Below, piece by piece: positions 6,677 through 13,082 of a DNA stretch of 20,194 nucleotides. Origin of the DNA: DATJXG01 sp035500455 (GTDB lineage: Bacteria > Acidobacteriota > Terriglobia > Terriglobales > Acidobacteriaceae); the NCBI GenBank assembly GCA_035500455.1, contig DATJXG010000006.1, forward strand, positions 1 to 20,194, read 5' to 3'. Below the pieces are notes generated by a model. That model was given only the letters and a program-made list of their open reading frames with translations. It searched no databases and was not told the DNA's origin. The first letter of the stretch is position 1, and the number at the start of each line of letters is the position of its first letter. The position numbers and the translations under genes were made by a program.

Positions 6677-8533
6677 ATGCGCCTGGGTTGGTTCGTCCCG
6701 GCAATCGCTGCTCTTTCCATTGCCTCCATCGCCGCGCCCGCCGTTGACCAACCGCCGGCGCCGGGAGTGGCCGTCCTGCCCTGTTCGCAGGCGGGGGGAA
6801 GCTCGGATTGCACGCCCTCGCCCAAAGACCTAAAGAAGGCTCGTGAGGCTTTTTCCAAAGGCGTGAAGTTGGAGCGCGAGAAACATCCGGAGGAAGCCCT
6901 CGAGGAATTTGAAAGTGCCGCCCGGCTGGCTCCGCGGGATATGGACTACCTCACCGCGCGCGAAGCCATCCGCCAGCAACTGGTCTTTGACCACATCCAG
7001 CGCGGCAATGAGGATCTGCTGCAGCGGCATTCGGTCGAGGCCCTGGGCGAGTTCCGGCACGCGCTGTTTCTCGATCCGGCCAATCAGTTTGCCCAGCAAC
7101 GCCTGCAGGAGGCGATGGCGGAGTGGGCACCGGCGCCTGCTCCACAGGCACGGGTACTGGAGAGCGGAGGCGAGGTGCGAGCGCGGCCCGACCGGGTGCC
7201 GGCGGAATTCCATTACCGCGGCGACAGCCGTTCCCTGCTGCCCTTAGTGGCGCAAACCTATGGCCTGAAAGCCACGCTCGATGATTCGGTGACTTCGAAG
7301 CCGGTGAAATTCGAAGTGGGCGACGCCAACTTCTACCAAGCCATGGAGGCGGCGTGCGCCCTGAGCAAGACGTTCTGGATTCCGCTGGGGCCCAAGCAGA
7401 TTCTGATAGCCGCCGACACCGCCGAGAACCACCGCAATTTCGACCAAATGTCGATGCGGACGTTTTACGTCCCGGACGCGACCACGGCGCAGCAGGTAAC
7501 CGAGATCACCAACCTGCTGCGGACGGTCTTCGAAATCCGATTCATCAACGCTCAGCCGGAGAAACACACGATCGTGGTGCGGGCGCCACAGCGCGTACTC
7601 GACGCTGCCACCCGGCTGATGGAGGGGCTGGACAGCTCCCGCCCCCAGGTCATGCTGGACATCCGCGTGTACGAAATCAGCAGCACCGTGACCCGCAACA
7701 TGGGCCTGCAGATCCCCAACCAGTTCAAGCTGTTCAACATTCCGATAACGGCGCTGGCCGCGCTGGGCGGCGAGAGCATTCAGGACCTGGTAAACCAGTT
7801 GGTCTCGAGCGGAGGAATCAACCAGGCGAGCAACTCGGCGGTCTCGGCGCTACTGGCGCAATTGCAGGGCCAGCAGAATTCCATCTTCAGCCAGCCGGTG
7901 GCAACCTTCGGCGGCGGGCTGACGTTCATGGGACTGTCGCTCGGCACCGGCACGGCACAACTGCAACTTAACCAGAGCACTGTCCGCAACCTGGAGCACG
8001 CCATCATGCGCGCCGGAGCGGGATCGGATACATCGTTCCGGCTGGGCACGCGCTATCCTGTGCTGAATGCCACGTTTGCGCCCGCCTTCAACTCGTCGGC
8101 CATCTCCCAGGTCTTGCAGAACCAGAGCTTCACCGCCCCCTTCCCTTCCTTCAATTATGAGGATCTTGGTCTCAGCCTGAAAGCCAAGACTCTTATCAGC
8201 GGGTCGTCCGACGTCACGCTGCAGCTGGAGATGCAGTTACGCACGCTGCAGGGCCAGAGCATCAACGGCGTGCCGATTATCTCCAACCGCGAGTACAAGG
8301 GCGGCATCACTCTGAAGGATGGGGAGCCTGCGGTAGTGGCGAGTTCCGTGTCACGCAATGAACAGAGAAGCATGAGCGGGCTGCCCGGATTCGGGTACGT
8401 TCCGGGACTGAACCAGATCATGACCGGCAACAGTAAAGAAGTGGACGACGACGAATTGCTGGTGGTAATTACGCCCCACGTGATCAGCCAGCCTGATCAC
8501 GACCGGGCGGCGGAGATTTGGATGTCGAAGTAG
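6677..8533 (+). CDS. Secretin (GspD/PilQ-type) with N-terminal TPR region
   Basis: The product has 618 residues from the ATG at 6677, which begins a signal peptide (MRLGWFVPAIAALSIASIAA); the reading frame is open further upstream, but that part is not protein-like. Residues about 50-150 hold TPR-like helices (KHPEEALEEFESAARLAP, HSVEALGEFRHALFLDPANQ). Residues 178-247 resemble the STN/N0 domain, 257-320 a secretin N-domain, and about 325-602 the beta-barrel secretin core, which ends with GVPIISNREYKGGITLKDGE, LPGFGYVPGL and ELLVVITPHVI. Secretins form outer-membrane gates for type II/III secretion or type IV pili. No other secretion gene is adjacent, so the system it serves is unknown. TPR-headed secretins of this kind are typical of Acidobacteriota, as far as I recall. 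Confidence 0.88.
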   Translation: MRLGWFVPAIAALSIASIAAPAVDQPPAPGVAVLPCSQAGGSSDCTPSPKDLKKAREAFSKGVKLEREKHPEEALEEFESAARLAPRDMDYLTAREAIRQQLVFDHIQRGNEDLLQRHSVEALGEFRHALFLDPANQFAQQRLQEAMAEWAPAPAPQARVLESGGEVRARPDRVPAEFHYRGDSRSLLPLVAQTYGLKATLDDSVTSKPVKFEVGDANFYQAMEAACALSKTFWIPLGPKQILIAADTAENHRNFDQMSMRTFYVPDATTAQQVTEITNLLRTVFEIRFINAQPEKHTIVVRAPQRVLDAATRLMEGLDSSRPQVMLDIRVYEISSTVTRNMGLQIPNQFKLFNIPITALAALGGESIQDLVNQLVSSGGINQASNSAVSALLAQLQGQQNSIFSQPVATFGGGLTFMGLSLGTGTAQLQLNQSTVRNLEHAIMRAGAGSDTSFRLGTRYPVLNATFAPAFNSSAISQVLQNQSFTAPFPSFNYEDLGLSLKAKTLISGSSDVTLQLEMQLRTLQGQSINGVPIISNREYKGGITLKDGEPAVVASSVSRNEQRSMSGLPGFGYVPGLNQIMTGNSKEVDDDELLVVITPHVISQPDHDRAAEIWMSK

Positions 8534-8570
8534 CAGCAATCTCCCGCAAAACCTGCTGCGGCTCAGCCGC
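8533..8570. other. Competing hairpins between convergent secretin and HAD genes
   Basis: The 44-base gap between the stop codons contains GCAGCA (8533-8538) paired with TGCTGC (8554-8559), and the overlapping GCGGC-TCA-GCCGC (8558-8570). Neither has a T run. They may stabilise 3' ends or aid factor-dependent termination. Confidence 0.35.
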
Positions 8571-8577
8571 CTCCATC

Positions 8578-9297
8578 TTAGCGCTGAATTCCCTCCGGGA
8601 AATACACCGTCCATCCGCGTCCGCGGGCCACAGCCTCCAGGTCAGGGTTGGGATTTACGGCAAACGCGTGGCGGGCGATCTTCAACATGTCGGCGTCCCA
8701 GCGTGAATTGCCGAAAACAGCCTCGGGATCGCGCTTTACGACCTCGCGAATGGCTCGGGGTTTGCCTTCGCCCGAGGGGACGCGAATCAGGTGGTCGGTG
8801 ACCACTCCATTCGCAACTTCGACCTTGGCCGCCAGAATTTTCTCGGGCGCGATCCCAAAGTGCTTCATGGCCGCCCGGATCACCCACTCGTTGGTGGAGG
8901 AAACCGCCCACACCTCGCAGCCTTGATCGAGCAGACTCCGCACCAGTTGCTGCATCTCGGGGAAAATCTGCCATGCAATATTGGCTTCGAAATACTCCCC
9001 CGCGGCAAGCAGTACGTCCGCTTCGCGCAGGCCGCGATGGATGGTGACCATCTCGCCGCACATGTCGTCCTCGCTCACTTTCCCCTCGCGGTAGGCGGCG
9101 TAGCGCCCCTGCACCCAGCGGGCGACATCCTCTGCAATCAGGCCTCGTGCCAACTCCCACTTGAAGAAGCCTTCGCCGGCATCGCCGGTCCAGAGGGTGC
9201 CGTCGCAATCGAAGGCGGCCAGCTTAGGCTGAAGACGGAGAACGGAGTCCACAAACGCGGCGGCGGGAGCGGAAATAGCGGTTTCTTTGGAATTCAT
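8578..9297 (-). CDS. HAD-family phosphatase (phosphoserine phosphatase-like, subclass IB)
   Basis: The product has 239 residues with all four haloacid dehalogenase motifs: AFDCDGTLW with nucleophile Asp30 and acid/base Asp32, Ser133 in AVSSTNEW, Lys179 in GEGKPRAI, and GNSRWDADML with Asp201/Asp203 for magnesium. The helical cap between motifs I and II (about residues 45-110) is the SerB-like type C1 cap. It should remove phosphate from a small metabolite; serine biosynthesis is possible, but the divergent cap does not prove it. Its start lies 15 bases after the mocA stop, so it is probably the last gene of the mocA transcript. No Shine-Dalgarno sequence is seen. Confidence 0.87.
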   Translation of the reverse strand: MNSKETAISAPAAAFVDSVLRLQPKLAAFDCDGTLWTGDAGEGFFKWELARGLIAEDVARWVQGRYAAYREGKVSEDDMCGEMVTIHRGLREADVLLAAGEYFEANIAWQIFPEMQQLVRSLLDQGCEVWAVSSTNEWVIRAAMKHFGIAPEKILAAKVEVANGVVTDHLIRVPSGEGKPRAIREVVKRDPEAVFGNSRWDADMLKIARHAFAVNPNPDLEAVARGRGWTVYFPEGIQR

Positions 9298-9312
9298 GCC
9301 GGAGAAATCAGT

Positions 9313-9948
9313 CTATCCGGAGGAAGACAGATCGGCATAGTCCTGGGGCGTGTCCACATTGGTGCGGATGCCGGGATCATCCACCGTGACATACTGGATG
9401 CGGTCTTCATGCTGATGTTCGATTTCGCGGGCGGTGGCCGTCGGCGGCGCTTTCATGAAGGCATTCATCATCTCGCGGTCCAGAAGGATGGGGTGGCCAT
9501 GCCTGCCGCCGGACTCGGGCACTACCGCCCACTTTTCGGCGACCAGAGCTGATTCGAAGGCATCGTGCAGTTGTTGGAGTGTGGCAGGACTCACGGGCGG
9601 GCGATCGACCAGCGTCACCATGGCGGCATCGCGCCCGCGGTTCAGCACCTCCTGCAATCCCACCTGCAAGGAGCTGAATTGGCCTCTCTCGGGCTCGGGA
9701 TTGCGCACCAGAAAGGCGCCTTCGGCGTAAACGACGGGCGCGAGGTTCGCCTCGTTCTTGCCGGCGACCACGATGACCATATCCGAGAAGGGAGAAAGCG
9801 AGCGGATGCCGGCGGAGAGAAAAGTCCCGCCGGAAGCGGGATCGCCCGCACCCACCGGAGGCCAGGGCAGCAGAGCCTTGTCGCGCCCCATGCGGGTAGA
9901 TTCGCCGGCAGCCAGGATGACGGCGCAGATGCTCGGAGCGCGGGCCAT
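9313..9948 (-). CDS. mocA: Molybdenum cofactor nucleotidyltransferase, MocA/MobA-like
   Basis: The product has 211 residues. The N-terminal nucleotide-binding signature AVILAAGESTRMGRDKALLPW (about 9-29), Asp115 in LVDRPPVS, GHP at 151-153 and Asp199 in TNVDTPQDY are those of the MobA-like NTP transferase family. MocA links CMP to molybdopterin to make the dinucleotide cofactor of xanthine dehydrogenase/CO dehydrogenase-type enzymes; MobA does the same with GMP. The position beside xdhC favours MocA. The canonical DQP is DRP here. A TATCTT box lies six bases before the ATG, so the gene may have its own promoter although it follows xdhC on the same strand. Confidence 0.85.
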   Translation of the reverse strand: MARAPSICAVILAAGESTRMGRDKALLPWPPVGAGDPASGGTFLSAGIRSLSPFSDMVIVVAGKNEANLAPVVYAEGAFLVRNPEPERGQFSSLQVGLQEVLNRGRDAAMVTLVDRPPVSPATLQQLHDAFESALVAEKWAVVPESGGRHGHPILLDREMMNAFMKAPPTATAREIEHQHEDRIQYVTVDDPGIRTNVDTPQDYADLSSSG

Positions 9949-9954
9949 GGAGCG

Positions 9955-9960
9955 AAGATA
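9955..9960 (-). promoter_or_regulatory. -10 box six bases before the mocA ATG
   Basis: On the minus strand TATCTT is separated from ATG (9946-9948) by exactly six bases, the same geometry as at the secretin and lepB genes. It lies just downstream of the family B inverted repeat. No clear -35 box. Confidence 0.35.
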
Positions 9961-9976
9961 GCAGAAAAAGGCGTTT

Positions 9977-10094
9977 CACCGCAGAGAGCGCGGAGGAACC
10001 AGAGAAGCCAAATCCTCTGGACAATCAGTTCCGGCCCGCAGAGCGAGGTCAAACGCCTATTGCTCTCTGCAATCTCAGCGCGCTCTGCGGTTAA
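9977..10094. repeat. Inverted pair of ACCGCAGAG repeats (family B) between xdhC and mocA
   Basis: One arm (9977-10006) reads CACCGCAGAGAGCGCGGAGG and onward; the other (10060-10094), read on the minus strand, starts AACCGCAGAGCGCGCTGAGA. They are imperfect reverse complements with about 53 bases between them. The second arm includes the TAA stop codon of xdhC (10091-10093). The pair fills nearly the whole 142-base gap between xdhC and mocA. Confidence 0.75.
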
Positions 10095-10960
10095 AGCTCT
10101 CCCTCAGGATCGGATACGGATTCGACAATCTGGTTCGCGGACACCTCGGATTTGCGCGAGCGGAACCAGCTCATGTGCGGCAATTCGCGCTCCGAGTGGC
10201 GGCGGGCGGCGATCAACTCGGCGGTAATGGCAATCGCGATCTCCTCCGGCGTGACTGCACCGATATCCAGGCCCACCGGCGCGTGCACGCGATCGAACAG
10301 CTTGGCAGGAATGCCTTCCTGGGTAAGTTCGCGGAAAATCGCGATTGTCTTCCGCTTGGAGCCGATCATCCCCACATAGCGCGCCGGCGTCTGCACCGCC
10401 CAGCGCAGCACCCGCATGTCGTCGTGATGGCCGCGCGTCACGATTACGATGTAGGACGCCTCGGGCGGCGAAAGCCGCGCCATCGCCTGCTGGAACTCCT
10501 CGGCGATTACATCTTTCGCATCCGGGAAACGCTCGCGGTTGGCGTAGCTTTCGCGGTCGTCCACCACGGTGACATCGAACCCGGCGTTGAGCGCGGTTTT
10601 GTACAGGTTGAAGGCCACATGGCCAGCGCCGAAGATGTAGAGCGAAGCCGGAGGCATAATCGGTTCGAGGAAGATCTCCAGGGTACCGCCGCAGATGAGG
10701 CCGGTATCGTATTTCGGATTCTGGTTCAGATCGAAGCTCAACGTGCGGGGCTTCTCGCTCTCCATGACCTCGCGGGCGGCCTGCCAGACCTCGGCTTCCA
10801 CGCAGCCTCCGCCGATGGTGCCGACAATAGAGCCATCGTCACGCACCAGCATTTTAGCGGTCTTGAAAGAAGGAATCGAACCGCGGGAGTTTACGATGGT
10901 GGCTACGGTGCCACGCCTTCCCTGCTGGCGAAGTTTGACGATTTCTTCGTAGATGTCCAC
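10091..10960 (-). CDS. xdhC: XdhC/CoxI family molybdoenzyme maturation protein
   Basis: The product has 289 residues with a GTG start. It shows the N-terminal XdhC/CoxI domain (GTVATIVNSRGSIP, GTIGGGCVEAEVW, conserved CGG at 90-92) and the C-terminal Rossmann domain (YIFGAGHVAFNLY, VTRGHHDD, YVGMIGSKRK, HAPVGLDIGAVTPEEIA). XdhC binds molybdenum cofactor and hands the sulfurated form to xanthine dehydrogenase-type enzymes. mocA lies downstream on the same strand, which fits one cofactor pathway. lepB is 40 bases upstream. The C-terminal 30 residues after PHMSWF are not conserved-looking, and the stop codon lies inside a family B repeat arm. Confidence 0.92.
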   Translation of the reverse strand: MDIYEEIVKLRQQGRRGTVATIVNSRGSIPSFKTAKMLVRDDGSIVGTIGGGCVEAEVWQAAREVMESEKPRTLSFDLNQNPKYDTGLICGGTLEIFLEPIMPPASLYIFGAGHVAFNLYKTALNAGFDVTVVDDRESYANRERFPDAKDVIAEEFQQAMARLSPPEASYIVIVTRGHHDDMRVLRWAVQTPARYVGMIGSKRKTIAIFRELTQEGIPAKLFDRVHAPVGLDIGAVTPEEIAIAITAELIAARRHSERELPHMSWFRSRKSEVSANQIVESVSDPEGEL

Positions 10961-10976
10961 GCTGGTGCGGCCTTTT

Positions 10977-10996
10977 CGCGGGCGAGGGCGCCCGCG
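10977..10996. other. Perfect 8-bp hairpin between lepB and xdhC
   Basis: CGCGGGCG, loop AGGG, CGCCCGCG forms a very stable stem four bases after the lepB stop codon and 17 bases before the xdhC GTG. No T run follows on the minus strand. It could attenuate read-through from lepB or protect the lepB 3' end. Confidence 0.55.
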
Positions 10997-11000
10997 CCCG

Positions 11001-11600
11001 TTATTTTACCCGGCCCATCTTGTCCATCGGCCAATAGCCGAAAACTGCCTTGCCGTAGATGTAGCGGGAGTCCACTGTTCCGAAGTCGCGGCTGTCGTTC
11101 GACATGTTGCGATGGTCGCCGAGCAGGAAGTAGGAACCGGGAGGAACATCCACTTCGCTCATCGATCTTTGGTCGGCGTAAACCTCCGACACGTAATCCT
11201 CCTGCAACGGCCGCCCATTCACGAATACCTGGCCCGCGACAATACGAATATGGTCGCCGGCAACCCCGATCACGCGTTTGATGAAGCTCTTCGAAGGATC
11301 GCGGGGGTAGCGAAATACCACGATATCGCCGCGCTCGATGGGCTCCAGCTTGTAGACGAATTTATTGACGAAGATGCGTTCCTGGTCATCGAGCGAGGGC
11401 ATCATGCTGGTGCCCTCAACTTTTACCGGCTGGTAGAGAAAAACAATGATGAAAGAGGATATGGCCAGCGAGATAACCAGGTCCCGCAACCAGACGGCCA
11501 GGGCGGGTAAGGCTCGCCGGGTTCGCGGGATAGCAACGGGGGGCGCGGGCGCCGCCGCGGCCACAAGCGGAGCTGAATTCGAATCCTCTGCCATTCTCAT
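11001..11600 (-). CDS. lepB: Signal peptidase I
   Basis: The product has 199 residues. A proline/alanine-rich cytoplasmic N-terminus is followed by one membrane helix (LVISLAISSFIIVFLYQPV, about 41-59) and then the S26 peptidase boxes: EGTSMMPSL with nucleophile Ser65, RGDIVVFRYP, FIKRVIGVAGD with the general base Lys108, and GDHRNMSNDSRDFG. It cleaves signal peptides of Sec-exported proteins on the outer face of the inner membrane. The length is short because it has a single membrane helix, as in many Gram-positive and acidobacterial forms. The start is ATG 11598-11600 or 11592-11594. TATAGA six bases before the first ATG suggests a leaderless transcript. Confidence 0.95.
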   Translation of the reverse strand: MRMAEDSNSAPLVAAAAPAPPVAIPRTRRALPALAVWLRDLVISLAISSFIIVFLYQPVKVEGTSMMPSLDDQERIFVNKFVYKLEPIERGDIVVFRYPRDPSKSFIKRVIGVAGDHIRIVAGQVFVNGRPLQEDYVSEVYADQRSMSEVDVPPGSYFLLGDHRNMSNDSRDFGTVDSRYIYGKAVFGYWPMDKMGRVK

Positions 11601-11606
11601 CTCAAT

Positions 11607-11612
11607 TCTATA
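11607..11612 (-). promoter_or_regulatory. -10 box six bases before the lepB ATG
   Basis: On the minus strand TATAGA, then ATTGAG, then ATG. The predicted transcript start is the A of the start codon. A weak -35 candidate TTCAGC fits a 17-base spacer. No Shine-Dalgarno sequence. Confidence 0.45.
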
Positions 11613-11704
11613 CGGAATGTCTACTCACCGCTGAAGGTTGCATGCATCTTGGGAAGGAGGCATAGGATGCACAGAAGTCACCGGCCTGCGACCCTGGTTT
11701 CGGT

Positions 11705-11710
11705 TACAAT
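11705..11710 (+). promoter_or_regulatory. Putative -10 box of the PCYCxC gene
   Basis: TACAAT within CGGTTACAATAG predicts a transcript start near 11717, about 19 bases before the chosen ATG at 11736. The same GGTTACAAT string precedes the secretin gene. If it is used, the alternative ATG at 11667 cannot be the start. Confidence 0.35.
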
Positions 11711-11735
11711 AGACCCCGAAAGAGCGAGCCTGGTC

Positions 11736-12194
11736 ATGCTAAAGCGCGGATTTATCCTGTTTGGTCTGGCGGTTCTGACATTTGCCATTTCATCGCCCTG
11801 GGCTTCTTCCGAGCAAAGTGATGCTCCTGTTCCGGCGTATAACGCCGGGCCGCCCGCCAAGGGCACGAAGCTGCCGCCCATCCTGACGCCTGACCAACTC
11901 TGGGGAGCGAATGCTCAGAGCCCGGTTCAGACACATGCCTACGAACTCGCGGCCAAGATTCCGGTGGTGCTGCACCAGCAGCCCTGCTATTGCTACTGTG
12001 ACCGCATGGGCCACAACAGTCTGCATAGCTGCTTTGAGGGCACGCATGGGGCGCAATGCGACACCTGCCTGAAAGAGCTGTATTACTCCTACGTCATGCA
12101 TAAGCAGGGTAAGACGGCTGCTCAAATACGCAAAGGAATCATTCGCGGGGATTGGAAAGAAGTGGATCTGACAACTGCGGCGTCCATCAACTGA
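11736..12194 (+). CDS. Secreted PCYCxC-motif cysteine-rich protein
   Basis: The product has 152 residues from the ATG at 11736, which opens directly into a signal peptide (MLKRGFILFGLAVLTFAISS). The mature part holds PCYCYC (Cys84, 86, 88), then Cys99, Cys108 and Cys111 within HSCFEGTHGAQCDTCLKE, and several His residues. It resembles the PCYCGC-motif family of exported proteins, whose function is unknown; metal or heme binding, or a redox role, is an inference from the Cys/His pattern. An in-frame ATG at 11667 has a perfect AAGGAGG six bases upstream and would add 23 residues before the signal peptide; I prefer 11736 because of the signal peptide and the TACAAT box at 11705. The gene is divergent from lepB. 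Confidence 0.7.
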   Translation: MLKRGFILFGLAVLTFAISSPWASSEQSDAPVPAYNAGPPAKGTKLPPILTPDQLWGANAQSPVQTHAYELAAKIPVVLHQQPCYCYCDRMGHNSLHSCFEGTHGAQCDTCLKELYYSYVMHKQGKTAAQIRKGIIRGDWKEVDLTTAASIN

Positions 12195-12506
12195 GGACGG
12201 TCAGTGGCCCTGGACTGGCCCAGCCCGGGACGCCGTTTCGTCCAGGAAGAGGTCCGCCCTGACGGATTCCTGGATGGTCCGAGATCGTGAGAGGGGTGAA
12301 GTTGACGTTTTACCGACGCGGCGTATACCCTTGCTTTCGCCGCGGTTCACCCGGCACTTTTCCACAGGCCGTTTTTGGACGTTCTTTCTCCGCGGCCGAA
12401 GAGGGGCTACCGGAGATTGCCGAGGTTGCAGGTAAGTGTTTAAGAATCCCGAAGTAATATTCAGAAAACAGAGGCATTTACGAAGAATCGAGGACGTGTT
12501 TTACAG
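12195..12506 (+). other. 312-base gene-free stretch with hairpins and a promoter
   Basis: No protein-like reading frame is seen here. The stretch holds the stem TCCAGGAA (12241-12248) / TTCCTGGA (12267-12274) with an inner TCCG/CGGA stem, a preceding small GGACG/CGTCC stem, and the promoter at 12302-12329. The remaining 170 bases would be a long leader of the TPR gene. Confidence 0.6.
12302..12329 (+). promoter_or_regulatory. Sigma-70-type promoter for the TPR-yvcK-glmU run
   Basis: TTGACG (12302-12307), a 16-base spacer and TATACC (12324-12329) give a good match. The predicted transcript start is near 12336, so the leader before the TPR gene would be about 170 bases. Confidence 0.55.
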
Positions 12507-13073
12507 ATGGCCCAAAAGACATCACCCAAGAAGGCCTTGACCGAGGACCCTCGTTTTTCACAGGCTGTGCAGAACTATGAGGCCGGCCTCCGCGCCATGC
12601 AGGAGCATAAGTTCGATAAGGCTCGCGGCTACCTGCTGAAGGTCGTACCCGGCCCCAGCAAGGAGCTGGCGGACCGGGCCTCCGTCCATTTGAGCACCTG
12701 CAACCAGCACGCCGAGCGGGCGGCGGTGCAGTTCAAGACTTCAGAAGAACACTTCGACTACGCCGTCTCCCTGTTGAACGTTGGAGACTACGTGGGCGCA
12801 CGCGAGCATTTGGAGAAGCTGGCCAAGCAGCCACCCAAGACGGACTATGTGTCGTATGGCTTGGCCGCCCTGGATTGCCTGACCGGCCATGTGGAGGATT
12901 CGCTGCGCCATCTCGACGAAGCCATCCGGCTTAATCCCACATTGCGCTTTCAAGCGCGGAATGACTCAGACTTTCACAATTTGGCGGAAGATCCCCGCTT
13001 TACCGAATTGCTTTATCCGGATCCCGGCGCGGAGATGGCATCCGAGGCTGGAGGTTCCGGCGAGGAGATGTAG
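12507..13073 (+). CDS. Cytoplasmic TPR-repeat protein
   Basis: The product has 188 residues, no signal peptide, and mostly helices. TPR-like pairs are visible at about 17-48 (AVQNYEAGLRAMQEHKFDKARGYL split over two helices), 81-107 (HFDYAVSLLNVGDYVGAREHLEKL) and 114-145 (YGLAALDCLTGHVEDSLRHLDEAIRLNP). Such repeats bind partner proteins; the partner is not known. The C-terminus is acidic and Gly/Ser-rich. The stop is nine bases before the yvcK start, so it is very likely cotranscribed with yvcK and may act in the same cell-envelope pathway. GAGGA lies 13 bases before the ATG, which is farther than usual. Confidence 0.8.
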   Translation: MAQKTSPKKALTEDPRFSQAVQNYEAGLRAMQEHKFDKARGYLLKVVPGPSKELADRASVHLSTCNQHAERAAVQFKTSEEHFDYAVSLLNVGDYVGAREHLEKLAKQPPKTDYVSYGLAALDCLTGHVEDSLRHLDEAIRLNPTLRFQARNDSDFHNLAEDPRFTELLYPDPGAEMASEAGGSGEEM

Positions 13074-13082
13074 GCAGGTCCG

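Noticed and set aside
10977..10996. Intrinsic terminator between lepB and xdhC
   Set aside because: The stem is strong, but no T run follows on the minus strand; recorded only as a hairpin.
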